Assembly (NCBI RefSeq): GCF_052857255.1
Contig: NC_135500.1
Location: 159,643,189-159,707,188 of the forward strand
Length of the DNA stretch: 64,000 nucleotides
Origin: Amblyomma americanum
Lineage: Eukaryota > Arthropoda > Arachnida > Ixodida > Ixodidae
Direction: 5' to 3'
Shown: positions 1 to 12,060 of the stretch, piece by piece
Numbering within the stretch: position 1 is the stretch's first letter
Layout: every line of letters starts with the position of its first letter
The notes under the pieces: model-generated
What the model saw: only the letters and a program-made list of their open reading frames with translations
Database searches by the model: none
What the model was told of the DNA's origin: nothing
Program-made: the position numbers and the translations under genes

Positions 1-11
1 TACGGAGGAGC

Positions 12-346
12 CACGTGGGCAGCACTTGGGCACACGAGTTTACCAGCCCCGGCACGTCATATGTGGGACCTACAGTGGTTTCATGTGGGCAGCCCCATTT
101 GGGCTAGTAGAGGTTTTTTGAGCACAGAGCCCACAATAAGGTTACATATGCCCTTATGTACTACACTACAAGAGACCGATGTGGGCAGCAGTTGAGCATA
201 CCAGTTTCCCAGCCCCTGCACTGCCTATGTGGGGCCTACAGCGGTTTCGCTTGGGCAGCCCCATTTGGGCTAGCAGACGTTTTCGAGCATAGAGCCCATA
301 TTGAAGTTTCATCTCCCCGCAATTTCCCGACAAGGAAACGATGTGA
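12..346. repeat. Tandem repeat, two copies of a 166-bp unit
   Basis: Two adjacent copies of about 166 bp are seen directly. GTGGGCAGCA-like sequence starts at 15 and again at 181, and the block AGCCCCATTTGGGCTAG starts at 91 and again at 257, so both landmarks give the same 166-bp offset. The copies differ at many scattered sites, so the duplication is old. The unit is rich in GGGCT/AGCCC words that are mutually inverted and could fold locally. The window edge cuts the array, so the true copy number is unknown. Confidence 0.8.
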
Positions 347-545
347 GCTTAATGTAGGAATGCGGCTTGAGGTAGCCGTAGCAACAGCGCTTTGCGCCAT
401 GTAGAATCAACAGGGGCAAGCTCAATTTGGGCTGGCCCATTCATTCTCAACAGGGGCCAATATGGGTGCTCTAGCAGTTGCCCTAGCCCCACTTTCCTCC
501 ACTAGAGCCTCCCATTGCCTGTTACTTGGGCACTCTATATTCGCT
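347..545. repeat. Diverged GGGCT/AGCCC-rich sequence next to the 166-bp array
   Basis: This continues the compositional style of the preceding array (GGGCTGGCCCATT, CAACAGGGGC twice at about 409 and 449, AGCCCC). It does not align simply to the 166-bp unit. It may be a further part of the same repeat family or a degraded higher-order unit. No coding content is recognised. Confidence 0.45.
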
Positions 546-2885
546 TTTAATCTCTACAGGTCGATCATCCTTGTTTTTTTGGGCCTTTCTCGTAGGAATA
601 ACCTGACTCCATCTTTTGACTTGGTAGGGGTCTTATGAGAATGGGAAACAAGCAGTGCAGCCTCCACTTTCTTCAATCGAATTATATCTATCACAGCATC
701 CACTCCCCTCGAACGCACCGAGATTACATCCGTTCTTTCGAGATATCCCCGTTGCGTCCCCTTCCTAGCTTCAAACTTTGCTTTGCTTACTTCAAGCAGT
801 GCCGAGAAGTCGAACTCTGGTACTTCCCTTTCTGGGAACTTCAGTGGACTTTCTATATGTCTGACGTGCCGTGGCTATGCTATTCCTTATCTAGAATCAC
901 ATTTCTACTCTCTTTTGAGTTGTCAACAAGTAATAGCGTTTTTCCATTCACTACACTCACTGCACGGCGGTATCAAAATATTGTTTCCCCTAAATAATGT
1001 AGATACGCTCTGTTCGTCTGTTCATCGAGCCCACCACGTTACGTTTGCGCCAGTATACGCTATCGAGTTAAAATGTGTGGGGAAATTTGTACCTCCTAGG
1101 CCCTTCCAAGAGAGGTATTGTCCACTTTACCCACAGTTGCGAATTGAATGCGTGTCTTATAAGTGCTTTATTTATTACTTTCGTAAACGTTCATTCGTTT
1201 GGCAGGTATTCTTACTTTAAACAAATAGTCGTTTCTTTGTAAACAACAAAAACAACGCCACAAATACCACATTGCATTAACCTACGTGTTAGTGATAAGA
1301 ACCTCGTAAGAATAAAACAAAAGTTCCTAATCAAGACATTAAGTCCACTTTCGCATCAGCAGATAGATCATTTTAGTCTATACCCTTCGGAGCAGTAAGT
1401 AACTCGAGTCAGAGTGTCCATGTACTTAAATCATCTACAACTGATATCATAATGTTGCAGAAGAATGAGAGTTTGTGCAGGTTTGGGTGATGCTTTGCTG
1501 ACAAGTTGAATTCACTGTAGCAATGATTGACAGTCTTCTGAGTGTTTCTGAGTAAAACCTTGGCAATAAATGGAAGCGTATATCAGGTTTGTCGAACGCA
1601 ATTGGTATGAAAATCTTCAAAAATACAGGCAAGTGAGATTATTTTAAGCCAAATCTTATTCACCCCATGCAGGCTTAATTCTTCAGACCGGTTTGCAACT
1701 ATGCACCCATCAGCATTTCTGGGTATAACTGTTGCTGAAAATAATCAAACTATGATGAAAAACTCTCAAAACTGCGCTGGATGATAGTGTGCAAACCAAA
1801 GAAAATAGCTTCAAAATACTGCTATTCCAAACCTTGTTTTTCAGTATTTTTGGTTTCAGTGAGCACACAGGGACCCAGAAGTGTCGATATCAGTGTGATA
1901 GCGGCGTCTCAAGGCTTTTTTCAAAATTATCATACAGATGAGACTGCCACCCACAGACATTACGAAAAAACCGGCGCAGTGCTTCCTGTTCTCTCTTTCC
2001 AGCAAGCTTCATATAGTTCCGCTGGTCGATCAGTTCCATTGCTGATAGAAAACTGAACTTCACACATCATTTTTCTTCAACGCAAAGAAAGCCAGTGCAC
2101 AGGGCCTGGCGCTGTCGCTGCTACTTTTTCTTCTTCTTTTGCATGAAGCGGCGAAGTTATCAATGAGTCTTCCGATGCTAAGAGCAACGAGTATAGTACA
2201 ATATTAATATAATATTTCGGTGTCTCGAAAGGGCTGAGTACCCAATTGAAATTTCGGGTAACCTAGCAGTAATTCTTGCCTCTTGTCTGCAGAAGCGAGT
2301 AAGGTACTGCTGAATAAAAATAACAAGAGACTTGAACCTACCATGAAGTGCGGTCAAGTGAACTGTTCACCTTTGCAGGCATTGAGAAAATATTAAATGT
2401 GGCCTCTTTCCGGGAAGAGATTTTTGGTTTTACCAAAACTGCTAAGTTACATTGCTTAAATGCCCTAAATTCCTTGCACTAGGCTTAATTAAGATTTTTT
2501 TTGTGGCAATGTGTCAAGATCCTCCTATATATTTTCTAATTGCGCTTTGTGATAGCTGTGTAATAACCGCTCCAGCGGTTGAAGTCTCATGACGCATCCC
2601 ATAGCCAAAGTAATGAACGTTTGGTGTATATATGGAAGTAATGTTTGTTTTCGTGCTAGCCCAAAGGCAACGAACATTATTTACTTGTGCTACGCACAGT
2701 GAAATAAAAGTTTGAAGGACGAACCGTGCCCATAATATTCCCTCCGCGACTGTAAAATATGCGCACAGAACATAAACTTGGGGAATAATTTACGCCCTCA
2801 ATCTATCAATCCAGAAAACAAATCACCAGTCTTTTACAGCGTTAGGAGTTAGCCGCTCGTCAGTCGCGTGCGCGTCGCCGTCGGC
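546..2885. other. No recognisable gene; unique-looking AT-rich DNA
   Basis: The two longest open frames, 635-997 and 783-1220 on the plus strand (120 and 145 codons), overlap each other in different frames. They show no domain, no repeat match I recognise and no splice-site framing, so I treat them as chance. A 91-codon frame at 1781-2056 is also unassigned. Confidence 0.6.
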
Positions 2886-2937
2886 GTAACCGGTGGGTGC
2901 GTTACCATGGTTATCATGCAACGCACCCACTGGTTAC
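2886..2937. repeat. Strong hairpin, 18-bp arms with 16-nt loop
   Basis: The arm at 2886-2903 (GTAACCGGTGGGTGCGTT) is the reverse complement of 2920-2937 at 17 of 18 positions, with a 16-nt loop. The loop word TGGTTATCAT recurs at about 2954, just outside the hairpin. It may be the core of a degraded inverted-repeat element, but no outer termini were recognised. Confidence 0.7.
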
Positions 2938-3368
2938 CATGGCGACTCGGGAATGGTTATCATTCCGCATGAGACCACGTAGGATGTGTTAATGCCTTTA
3001 TTAATGCTGTGTGTCTGAGTTGCGTCGACTGATGACACCTTATGTCTCGGTCAACCAAAGTCGCATAAGCCTACGGTGGCTCTGTTTGGAACAGCCGACT
3101 TCCAAAACTAAATGCCTACACAGCTATCGCTGTACCTCACATTAAACAGTCGTAACCATCCTGTGGTTTTTTTTTGTGCTGCACTTCGTGCTCATGTTTA
3201 TTTTTAAATCTTACAGAGTGCAGTGTCTCTTTTTAGAACTTACGATTGATTCAAATCAGTGAATAAACTATTTTAAAAACCATCCAAATTTTATTCCAAG
3301 GTGACACAGAAAGCGATGAGTTCACGTTCGGCAGGATAGTTATTCAGAGGTGCTTTTTAGCTAGAGAG

Positions 3369-3650
3369 TTGGCCCTTAACAGTGAAGCGCATTTATAAGA
3401 TATCAAACGACACCAAAGGTATGCCTGTATGAAGAAATTTCTTAGGTAGAAGCAAAAAAAAAATAGTTTCTTTAATAGCACCTCTATCAGGATCATACTG
3501 GCGAACCATAAATTGCAGAAGCAGGAATTGTGTGTTATTGTAAGGCGCACTTGCGGTAAATTCACGACCTGTACGCAACGCTACGCTGGGCTCTAAGCTC
3601 GCCGAATATAAGTAATGACACACGTGCTTCGAGAATCTGTTAAGGGCCAA
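3369..3650. mobile_element. Inverted-repeat element, MITE-like, TTGGCCCTTAACAG ends
   Basis: A perfect 14-bp terminal inverted repeat is visible: TTGGCCCTTAACAG at 3369-3382 and its reverse complement at 3637-3650, bounding 282 bp. A GAAGC block follows the repeat on both arms at slightly different spacing, so homology extends inward. The interior codes for nothing recognisable. I could not define a target-site duplication, so the superfamily is open. Confidence 0.6.
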
Positions 3651-5831
3651 TTCCTTAATAATTATTCCCAATTTCACAAGGCCATTAACGTATTCAGTTT
3701 TTATCCTCTCTTTTTCTTAGTTTTTAGGAGTTATTTTTATTTTTTGATGCGATAAAATTTAGATTGTCTTCTTACAAAAAATTTCCGGCCTTTTTGTCAT
3801 GAAATTTCACGATTGGTCGAGAGAACCTAGGCCTCACCACAACACCTGACCACAATTGAACAAGTCATAATGCACCGGCAAATATTAAAATTTCAAGGCC
3901 CCAAAATTTGGTAGTTGGCAAGCCCCCTCAAGTTTCCAAAACGGCGTCCAAACATTGCAAGTTGGCCCATTTTAGTAAATAAATTGCTGGTGGATTAGTG
4001 GCAATTATTGTATATAATAAGGTGGATTAGTTGGTCCGATTACTAAAATTTTATTCAATAAAATTGATAGTACTGGAACATAGCAGCAGGTGATGACTCA
4101 TGCACACCAAGTAAGGACCATGGAACCGGTTAAAAGGCCCCCCATGTTTTGAAGACCCTCAAGTTTTTTTCCTTTTATTTCACGCCTCTGCGTTTAATTC
4201 CGGATCTCAATGACAAGCATAGGGCGTCTCGGGAATATCTGGAAAAAGGATGAGGACATAAACAAAAGGGGGTTGAGCCGATCGGCGGCCGTTGACTAGA
4301 GATAATATATCTGCGACAAAAGTGCACGGCTTCTTTTCTAAATGGCTAGGATTAGAGAAGAAGACGGCCACGATTTACGCATTTTGCTCGTCTATGGCTG
4401 AAGTGGTGTCTGAAAATCCTTGGTTCTATCCGGTTGTTTCTAGACATCGTTTTGTTATTGGTCGTGTTCAAGAGAACGAAAAAAGGACTGATCTCGACCA
4501 ATAAGGAAAAACTTCAATAAATCAATTGTCAACTAAGCTAGATAGAAACGTACACACTTTCGCTTCATTTTTATAAAATTCCCATTAACTGTAAGCGTTC
4601 AATAGGATGTGTTTCAAACTTATTTAAGAAAAATCGCCAATCGGTGACACCTAAATTCCACTGGTTTTTTGCAGCTTTCTTTCTGACTTCACTGAATTCT
4701 TTTCCAAAAATGATAGCCGTTGCTTATTTTGACAACGTATGATAAGCGGCTCAAGAAGACACATCTTCAGGGAATATGAACTGATATTTTAAGTAAAAAA
4801 GTCCGCGAAGAAACACGCTCAACAAATATGTTTTCAGAGCTTGCAGTCGCTTTCGCAGTATGCCTTTTATGCCTTTTCGCTGATATTCACATCTAAAGAG
4901 AGAACGGCATATAAACCTTGATGTATTCCTAAATGAACACTTTTGAGCAAAGTTCCAAATAGCACTAATGCATTCATCTCAGTGCTAGTATTAAGTTCGG
5001 GTTTCATGCAGCAGCAAACGTCAAGGATATATGAAACCGAACGAGAGCCAGTATCTTAATTCAATGGAGACGCTTCAGTGCACCCTGCGGGACGTGGTTT
5101 AAGAGGACTAATTTTTGATGACCGGCTGCTCAATTGCAACTAGCGAATCCATCTTGGATCACTCCTCTTTAGGCAGTCAAAAGAGGGGCACGATTGTGCC
5201 GAGAAGACGCATAGTGCGGCGGTGAACTTTGGCCGCTCAAATTCAAGGCAGGGGCACGACCAGCGATGAAGCTCAGTGCTGATAAGAGGTCACAGGTAAC
5301 GAGAAAAATTGAGTAACTGGAGTGCATGAATGCCGACACGGGGCATAAAATTTATGACATCAAATATATTCTGTTTATATGAACCAAGTTATTAGGGCCA
5401 AGAACGATCGGACAACGCATCGCAAGTCACAACATTGCCGCCAAACACAATAGAGCGACAGAACACAAGCCTGAAGTTCTCTTGTCTGTCAGGCTGTCAC
5501 AGCATATCATCATAACGCTATGCAGAAGGCAGGGCGGCGAAGTGGTCGAATTGTCATCAGAAGCCGCAGCAGAAAAAATTGCGTCAGTAACACCATTGTT
5601 CATTCACTACCATGCAGAATACAATGATGAATTTATAAATTTTGCCCATCTATGTATGCCCAGGACGTACGACAAGGGCTCGAGGTTAGTAAAGATTTTA
5701 AATTCTGAACCGTCGAGAAGACGCTCGAAGCGCTACACAGACATGCAGATTGTCCCCACTTCACAGCCGAAGAAGCTGTAACAGTGCTCAGGCACAACAA
5801 ACTTCTTTTAAATGGAGGTTTTAAATTGTTA
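3651..5831. other. No recognisable gene
   Basis: AT-rich sequence with poly-T runs. Short open frames such as 4292-4504 and 5482-5781 lack recognisable motifs. I see no tRNA-like promoter, no terminal inverted repeats and no tandem arrays in it. Confidence 0.6.
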
Positions 5832-5971
5832 GGTTTAACGCACCGAAGTGATGCATGGACTATCAGGGATGCCGTACTGGAGAGTATCGATCAGCAGCTG
5901 CTACGCCTGGGATCGAACCTGCGACATTGAAATCAGCAGCCTAGCGCCACAGCCACTGTGCCACCGTGGTG
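5832..5971 (-). mobile_element. tRNA-headed SINE (Ruka-like), diverged
   Basis: On the minus strand the head reads CACGGTGGCACAGTGGC, with a B box complement GGATCGAACC at 5910-5919. The 3' end resembles the GCGTTAAACC tail of tick SINEs. The middle (body) part is much shorter than in the copies near 25.8 and 57.7 kb, suggesting an internal deletion or another subfamily. Such elements are transcribed by RNA polymerase III and mobilised by LINE machinery; this copy is old and presumably inactive. Confidence 0.7.
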
Positions 5972-8589
5972 AGTAGAAATGTTGGCGATAGCTGCCAAGT
6001 ACCAGCGACGATTCATATCAAGACGAAATCAACAGCTGCGTTTAATTGGGAACTATGACAAAGGTTAGAGAATCACATTTTAGTTGAACAAGTAGACTAC
6101 AATCGACAAAGAACTGTTTGATGTTGGTGAAGTCTTGTTCAGCGCTGGTATTACAGGCACCAGTACAATCACTCAGCCTCTCATCTGTTTCAATATCTCT
6201 CGCCCGCTTTTTTAAGCTTAACATTACTGCGCTGATAGAGTGTGATGCGTAGTTTGTCGCAGCTGCAATTGTTTGATACTTGATCCGAGGCAATTGAGCC
6301 GATTACGAAAACAAATTAGAACGTCCATCGAATAGGTTCTCGAATAAGTTTTAAAAAGTTATGGACGCACTTTATTTGCGAGCAAAATGCATATTTAGTT
6401 ATGATGTTGAAACGCTTTCACTTCGTGCGCGTTTCTTAGAGGGATGAAGATTCCCCTGGTGACAACGTGTAGTTTACCAGTGAACCAAAACGACCCAAAA
6501 AATCTACAAACTGGTTAAAAAGCTGCTATCATCAGTCGAGATTTATCTGAAGTTCGTGTGATCTTTACTTCTCTTTAAATGCATCCTGTACTGTAGTGTC
6601 TGAGGCAGGTATAACAATAACCAAATTACAAATATTTCTTAGTACTATTACACTGTCATTGGGTACGAACTGAAAGCACTGCAACTAAACATATGATGAG
6701 ATCTTTATTAGTGCTATCGAAATGTCGCCTGAAGTAATCAGCACAGTCGGCTTCCTAGAAAGAGGCCTGTGAGAGAAAACAGAAAATATATGGTACCTTA
6801 ACGTTTACAATTTACGTCACTAATAAGAACGGACAGTTCTTTCTGAGATTGTTTCAAAGGCATAGTTAAGCGATCTTACTCTCCCAGAGCTCGTCTCAGA
6901 ACAACTAGCTTCTCTTTAATATTTATAAAAATCTTTCCACTTTGCAGTTACACAAGCGTGGGACTTTCATTAACACTGCTGTTTCCAACCAACTTCCTTT
7001 TGCTAATGTATTTCCTCTCGGCTGTAAGAAGAGCTACAGGAACTGCAGAGTTATCAGCGAATGAGTTGATTCATCCAAAGACAACAGCGGCAAAATACAA
7101 GCAGATTGGCGAGACAGCTCGAACAAGTCCATTTGCTTTTACACCCGACAAGTTTTATTCTCAGCTCTGTCAGGTAGGGTTAATAAAAAAGAGAATCTGC
7201 AGATAACGCTTCCGTTCGTCTCCTTAGAAAACTGCTGTAAACTTCGTAATTACCTGCTCGGTCTTCGTTCGTGCGCTCACTAATGACTCTATTATCGTCT
7301 TTGTAACCATTTGGTGAACTGCATCTGAGCCTTATTTGCATGTTCTTACTGAGAATGGTCGGTTGTTAACAATGGTTGAATTGACGTTTGGCAACTTGCT
7401 TCCTTATTAGCAGTACAAAATTTGCCATTTCATATTCAAAATTACTCCTTTGTCGCCAATCTGGAGCTTTCGGAAGGAGTCGGCTAAGAGGGACAAAAAG
7501 GTGGAGAAATTTTAATGATCAGGTGTGACTGGTAGTTAAACTAGCTTGCGACTCTCTAGGGGGGCTAAGGAAAGAAAATGTTACACGGAAATCAGTCGCA
7601 CACTAAACTCGTGCACTCACAAACACACAAAATTTTGAAAGCTGTGTATCAAAGCCTTCTCTTTAAAATAACTTAGTAGGGCTTTTGTCCGACGCGCAGC
7701 CGAGGCCGCCTCACACCATGGTCTGAAAACATGCTCCAGGCACAGGGCTCCGTCCTGGCGGAGTCCTAAAGTGCGTTGTAATATCTCGTGCTGTGGATTA
7801 AAATTCTCGCCACATCAGACCACCTGTTCTTGTCTTTTCGCATACAACATGTAGGGCACAGAAGGCTGCTGCGCACGCCAATTGTATGAAGAAAGTAGCC
7901 GGTAAAGGAAACGTCGAAGCGAATTCGCTTCAGGTATTACGGTCGCGCCTGTGTACATTTCTTTTCATGCGAAAGTCCCAAGTGGGATATATTCAATGTT
8001 GGCGTTCCCATTACCCAGCACTGTCAGCTTGCCTAAGGAGATCATTGCTCAGAGCTGGCTGTGCGGCTTTTGGCAGCCCACCGTCTCTGACTGACAAAGC
8101 CGCTGCTCCCTCGCCTACCGGCCACTGTGCGCAAATATAGTTGCGCACCTAGGCGCACACTTCAGTCTGTTTTTTACTCTTCACCAATGGTAACTAGGCA
8201 ATACGATATAGCTCAACTCTTTTTCTGTATAAAGTCTGCACAGCGAAAATTACCTGCTGCTTAACAGATCTCAAAATTCCGGCTTACATTGACTGATCTT
8301 ACACATCCTCTAATCAATGACAAAAAATAGCAACCAACGTCACCACCGCGAGAAGACGAGCTTTCCTCGCTCAAACTTCTCGATTTCTGGTGCTTGGTTG
8401 CAGAATATCGATTCTTCACCGTCGGGCCTAGGCGTGGACCACACTAATCGATGCGCTGTCTGCTGCTACCTCTGTGGGCAGCAAAAATGTTCGGCACACT
8501 CAGCCTTCGGATCAAACGTATTGAAAAATAAAGGCAGAACTGGTAGTGTAAAATCTAGAAACCGGATACCGCCGTCTTCAACCCCTGTT
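5972..8589. other. No recognisable gene
   Basis: Mixed AT-rich DNA. The open frames at 6958-7206 and 7886-8140 show no domain. A moderately GC-rich patch at about 8040-8150 has no clear identity. Confidence 0.55.
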
Positions 8590-9285
8590 CATATAATCAT
8601 CATCACCATAATCCCAACTACACCCGCTGTAAGACAAAGGCCTCTCCCATATCTCCACTTGATCCTGTGCTGTGTCAGCTGTGGCCACCCTATCCCCTCG
8701 CACTACTTAATCTCATCCGCCGTCTGCTACGCTTCTCTTCCGTTGTAATCCAGCCTGTTGCACTTAAGGACCATCGGTTATCTTGCTTTTACATTAACTG
8801 CCTTGCCCAAGCCCATTTCTAGCTCTTAGTTTCGACTAAGATGTCATCAACTCGTGTTTTATTCCTAACCCACTCTGCCCTCCGCCTGTCTCTTACGTTA
8901 CAAGTAGACTTTTTCTTTCCATAGCTCGCTGCGCTGCCCTCGACATAAGTTTCTTCGTTAGCATTTTCTTCGTGAACTTTTTTCGTTAGCCTTCATGTTT
9001 CTGCCTAATGGATAACTACCGGCAAAATACAGCTGTTGTATACTTCACACATCACGAATATCGGCAAACTGCCATTCATGATCTCAGAGAACGAGCAAAA
9101 TGCGCACCACCTCATTCTTATTCTTCTCTCGCTCTCGTGATTCGGATCTGCAGTCACTTCTTGACCTACGTAGACGCATTCGCTTGCCACTTTGAACTCC
9201 TCACTACCAATTGTAAACTGCTGTGTTGTTTCGAGTCTGCTCAACAAACAACATGCGTTGATTTCATTGCTCACTTAGCTTGAAA
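8590..9285 (-). mobile_element. RTE-clade LINE relic, 3' part, minus strand
   Basis: The minus strand encodes the end of a reverse transcriptase of the RTE clade, 5'-truncated at about 9285. The frame 9005-9274 contains VTADPNHESERRIRMRW and a SEIMNGSLP / VYNSCILPV segment. These match the usual RTE pattern of a V(Y)LGQ motif, the charged ESExRRRIRMGW block and the YNxCVLPV stretch. Beyond it, in broken frames, RAAQRAMERK and RDRRRAEWVR follow, as in the thumb and C-terminal region of this family. The 3' end carries the GCAG/ATGATGATG-type tail (seen reversed near 8595-8640). Full RTE elements are 3-4 kb with an endonuclease and RT; only about 0.7 kb remains here, with stops. Non-functional. 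Confidence 0.85.
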
Positions 9286-9491
9286 ACCACAATAATTTTA
9301 TGAAGCTGCCACCAGGCAGTAGAAAAGACCGTACAGCTCCCACCTAAAGTGTGATGTGCACTGCTGGCGCAAATAATTATTTATTCGACAGTTAACCCCA
9401 TTACTGTTCGCTATACTGGTGAACCAACAGCACACTCTCTCACGAGAACCGGATTTGGCCATCGTGGTGCAGTACTCGGCCACAACCTTCT
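9286..9491. other. Unassigned spacer between the RTE relic and the next repeat-like frame
   Basis: About 200 bp with no recognisable coding signal, repeat head or terminal repeat. Confidence 0.5.
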
Positions 9492-9813
9492 ATGAACACA
9501 CCAATTAACCCTCGGCCCTCAGTCCCCAGCGGCTGCGGAGCAACATACCAAGGCAGCGGTCAGACCTGTGACGCAGCGGAGGGTGCTAAGAACCACTGGC
9601 TCCGGACAAACTGCCATTGGAAGATTCCAAGAGATGGCAAGCGTAGGAGCGGATGGCATAATCACGTGGGCAGAGGAGATTAAGGATTTTGGGGGCATAC
9701 GTTGGGCGCAGCTGGCAAAGGGCAGGGCTGACAAAGAACGCCTCTCAGACCTCCTACATAAGAATGCGATTGAGTACCAGAATGTAAAGCTGGAATTTAT
9801 GAAGACAGATTGA
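9492..9813 (+). other. Repeat-like coding relic, unassigned
   Basis: Two overlapping plus-strand frames (9492-9683 and 9568-9813) lie in a GC-richer patch that stands out from its surroundings. The second reads ITWAEEIKDF then IRWAQLAKGRADKERLSDLL, ending in a stop at 9811-9813. The style resembles the C-terminal tail of a retrotransposon ORF, but I cannot name a family, and no RNase H, RT or zinc-knuckle motif is present. It could equally be a frameshifted gene remnant. Confidence 0.3.
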
Positions 9814-11977
9814 GACGAATATTTAGAAGGGACTTTTAGTAAAAGTACGTCCTTTTAATTCTATGTGCTTATCCCTAACACAATCCTTGTGCTTTTAGTA
9901 CACCTAAGAAAAGGAAGAGTAAAAGATGCCTGGCTTTCGCCGTTGCTTCGCAGTCAGTTAGCTTATAGTTAGCTGAAGTATTATGTCGTGGCGAGACAGG
10001 CGTCGGATTGGGCAGTTCGTGTTAAGCGAGCTGACACCAACGACCATATTCTAATTCACTATGCTTCTGACTACCTATTCATAACTGTTAATAATATAAT
10101 TCGATAGATTGGCAGCTTCATTCAGTGACAAGCGGGCAAGAAATGCAATGTTTTTCTAGGTGGACTCTTTCAAAATCTCCATCTGTAAGGAACCAATCTG
10201 GGAGAGGTAAGACAACTGCAGAAGAAATAATTCTTTATAGCAGCCACTTGTTTCACATGAGAGAAACGATGCCATCCATCGGAGCAGTTCTCTTAGTTCA
10301 TCTTGACGATGCGAGTGTGACCTTTAGCTGCTACAGTCTAACGGAGAGTGTAAACTACAGCCTCATTACTTTCCCGCTGCATGGGTGCGGTACAGTCATG
10401 CCGAATAAAGCCAATTTCTTCCCTCCTTTTTCCATAAATGCTCGCTCTCCTTAAACATCTCTCCTGCTATCCGGGGCGAAAATTAGCCCCGGCTTTGATA
10501 CATTTTTGGTGGCCCAGAATCGATGATTTCTGGAATGCGCGATGCTAACATTTTAGACTACGCACGATACAGTGTCACATTTCAAAAGCTTCCTAACGAA
10601 AGCGAAGCTACCAACGTTAACGAATTTGATTTGTAATAATTCAGCTATTTATAATACTCTGTGTCCACGGGCATGAGACTGCTGAAAAAAAAAGAAACAA
10701 GGAAATGAGATCTCTCACCTGAATAGGCAAGATTACTTTAGTACAGAGCCGGCCTGTTAACAGGCTTAGCGAAAATGTGTGTGCTGCGCCCCCGGCAGTA
10801 CATCGCACTGAGGAGCATACACGCTATTTTGTCTATATATAAGCAGAGGAACTACATCCGCACGAAATATCAGGTCTTCGAATAGCATACAGAGCACTTG
10901 GTACTTGTAAAAGGCGGAAGTAGATGTCCGTGCAAGAAGGACATTTGGCTGACTTGTCGCTGCAATTTACTTCCTTATCATTCCTCTATTGTGGGCGTGA
11001 ACTAGGTTTGAGCTGTTTAATTCGTGATAAACAACCTTCAGTACAAACGCGAAAAAACACGTAGGCACGTCCAGAGCAAGGTAGTAAGTCGTCAAACTTA
11101 GGACATTTGACTGCTCCTGTGTTATGTTGCTAGCATTCAATAATCTTTTCTACTTTGCGTACACTATTTAAGGCATCAATAAAAACAGAGCAGCGAACAA
11201 AAAAGGCATTTACATGTATATCATCACATTTTGCGCAGCCTGCTTCGGGAAAGCAAGCGGTACATTCTTGATGGATACAACGCCAAAGACAAGCGTTAGT
11301 GTCGTAAGTCCCGTTTTGTTGGGTCCTCTAGTTTTGCACTACACCCAACGTGAATAAAATCTAACTAGCCCGACTTACTGTCTAACAACAGTACATAGTA
11401 GTTTCGGTTAAACAAAGCGTTTTGTTTTTCTAGGCGGTGACCGAAATAGCCAAATGAATGTTTCGAACCGAAAGAAAGATTATGGCTATACCGTTAAGCA
11501 AGCCTGTTCGTAGTTTTAACACTAGGAGATTTCAACAAACACATTTTCTTTCAACATTGTTGTATTGCGACATTTTGTATCGTCCTGAATATTCGTTAGC
11601 ATAAGTACTCTCCTGCTCACCCGAGCCCATGACATGTCTCCTGTGTACTCGACTCCGGCAAGACCAGCGTAATGCCATGAGCCCCCTGCTCATATCGCTG
11701 CGGCAATGAGTGCAAATAGAGTAAAAATAGTGTGTATAACAGTGCTTTTAAACATTAGGTGGCCACTGAACTAAATATATGTGCTGTGTAGTATTAGGAA
11801 TTAAGGTCTCAGGCGCGAAACTGCCGTGGCTCTAAAGGCATCTGAGTCAGTCTGTTTTTTTTGTTATTGCGAAAGCTGTACGTGACCAAAGCTCTAACAG
11901 CCGTTTCACCGCTGTAGTCTGACCTGGAATTGTCCTTGTGAGGCTAAAGAACAAAATAAATAAGATATATATTTCCG
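9814..11977. other. No recognisable gene
   Basis: AT-rich unique-looking sequence. A TATA-like string TATATATAAGCAGAGG occurs near 10835 with no recognised gene downstream. No repeats of known family are seen. Confidence 0.55.
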
Positions 11978-12060
11978 CGACAACGTGTCGAACCCGTGGT
12001 GGTGCGAACAGATGAGCTTCTCAGGCCTGTGCATGAGAGCACTATGCTATCGCTGCGGGC
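11978..12060 (-). repeat. tRNA-like SINE head or tRNA relic
   Basis: On the minus strand an A-box-like word TAGCATAGTGC (complement at 12039-12049) precedes a B-box-like word GGTTCGACACG (complement at 11984-11994) at tRNA-like spacing. The B box departs from consensus at the end, and the acceptor arms do not obviously pair, so this is more likely a SINE head or tRNA pseudogene than a working tRNA gene. Confidence 0.45.

Noticed and set aside
8317..8748. 143-codon plus-strand frame
   Set aside because: Its second half is antisense to the RTE LINE tail.
10800..10880. Promoter with TATA box (TATATATAAG)
   Set aside because: No coding region or initiator context downstream; such strings are expected in AT-rich DNA.
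11978..12060. Functional tRNA gene
   Set aside because: The promoter-like boxes are present but acceptor-stem pairing is not evident and the B box is off consensus; more like a SINE head.
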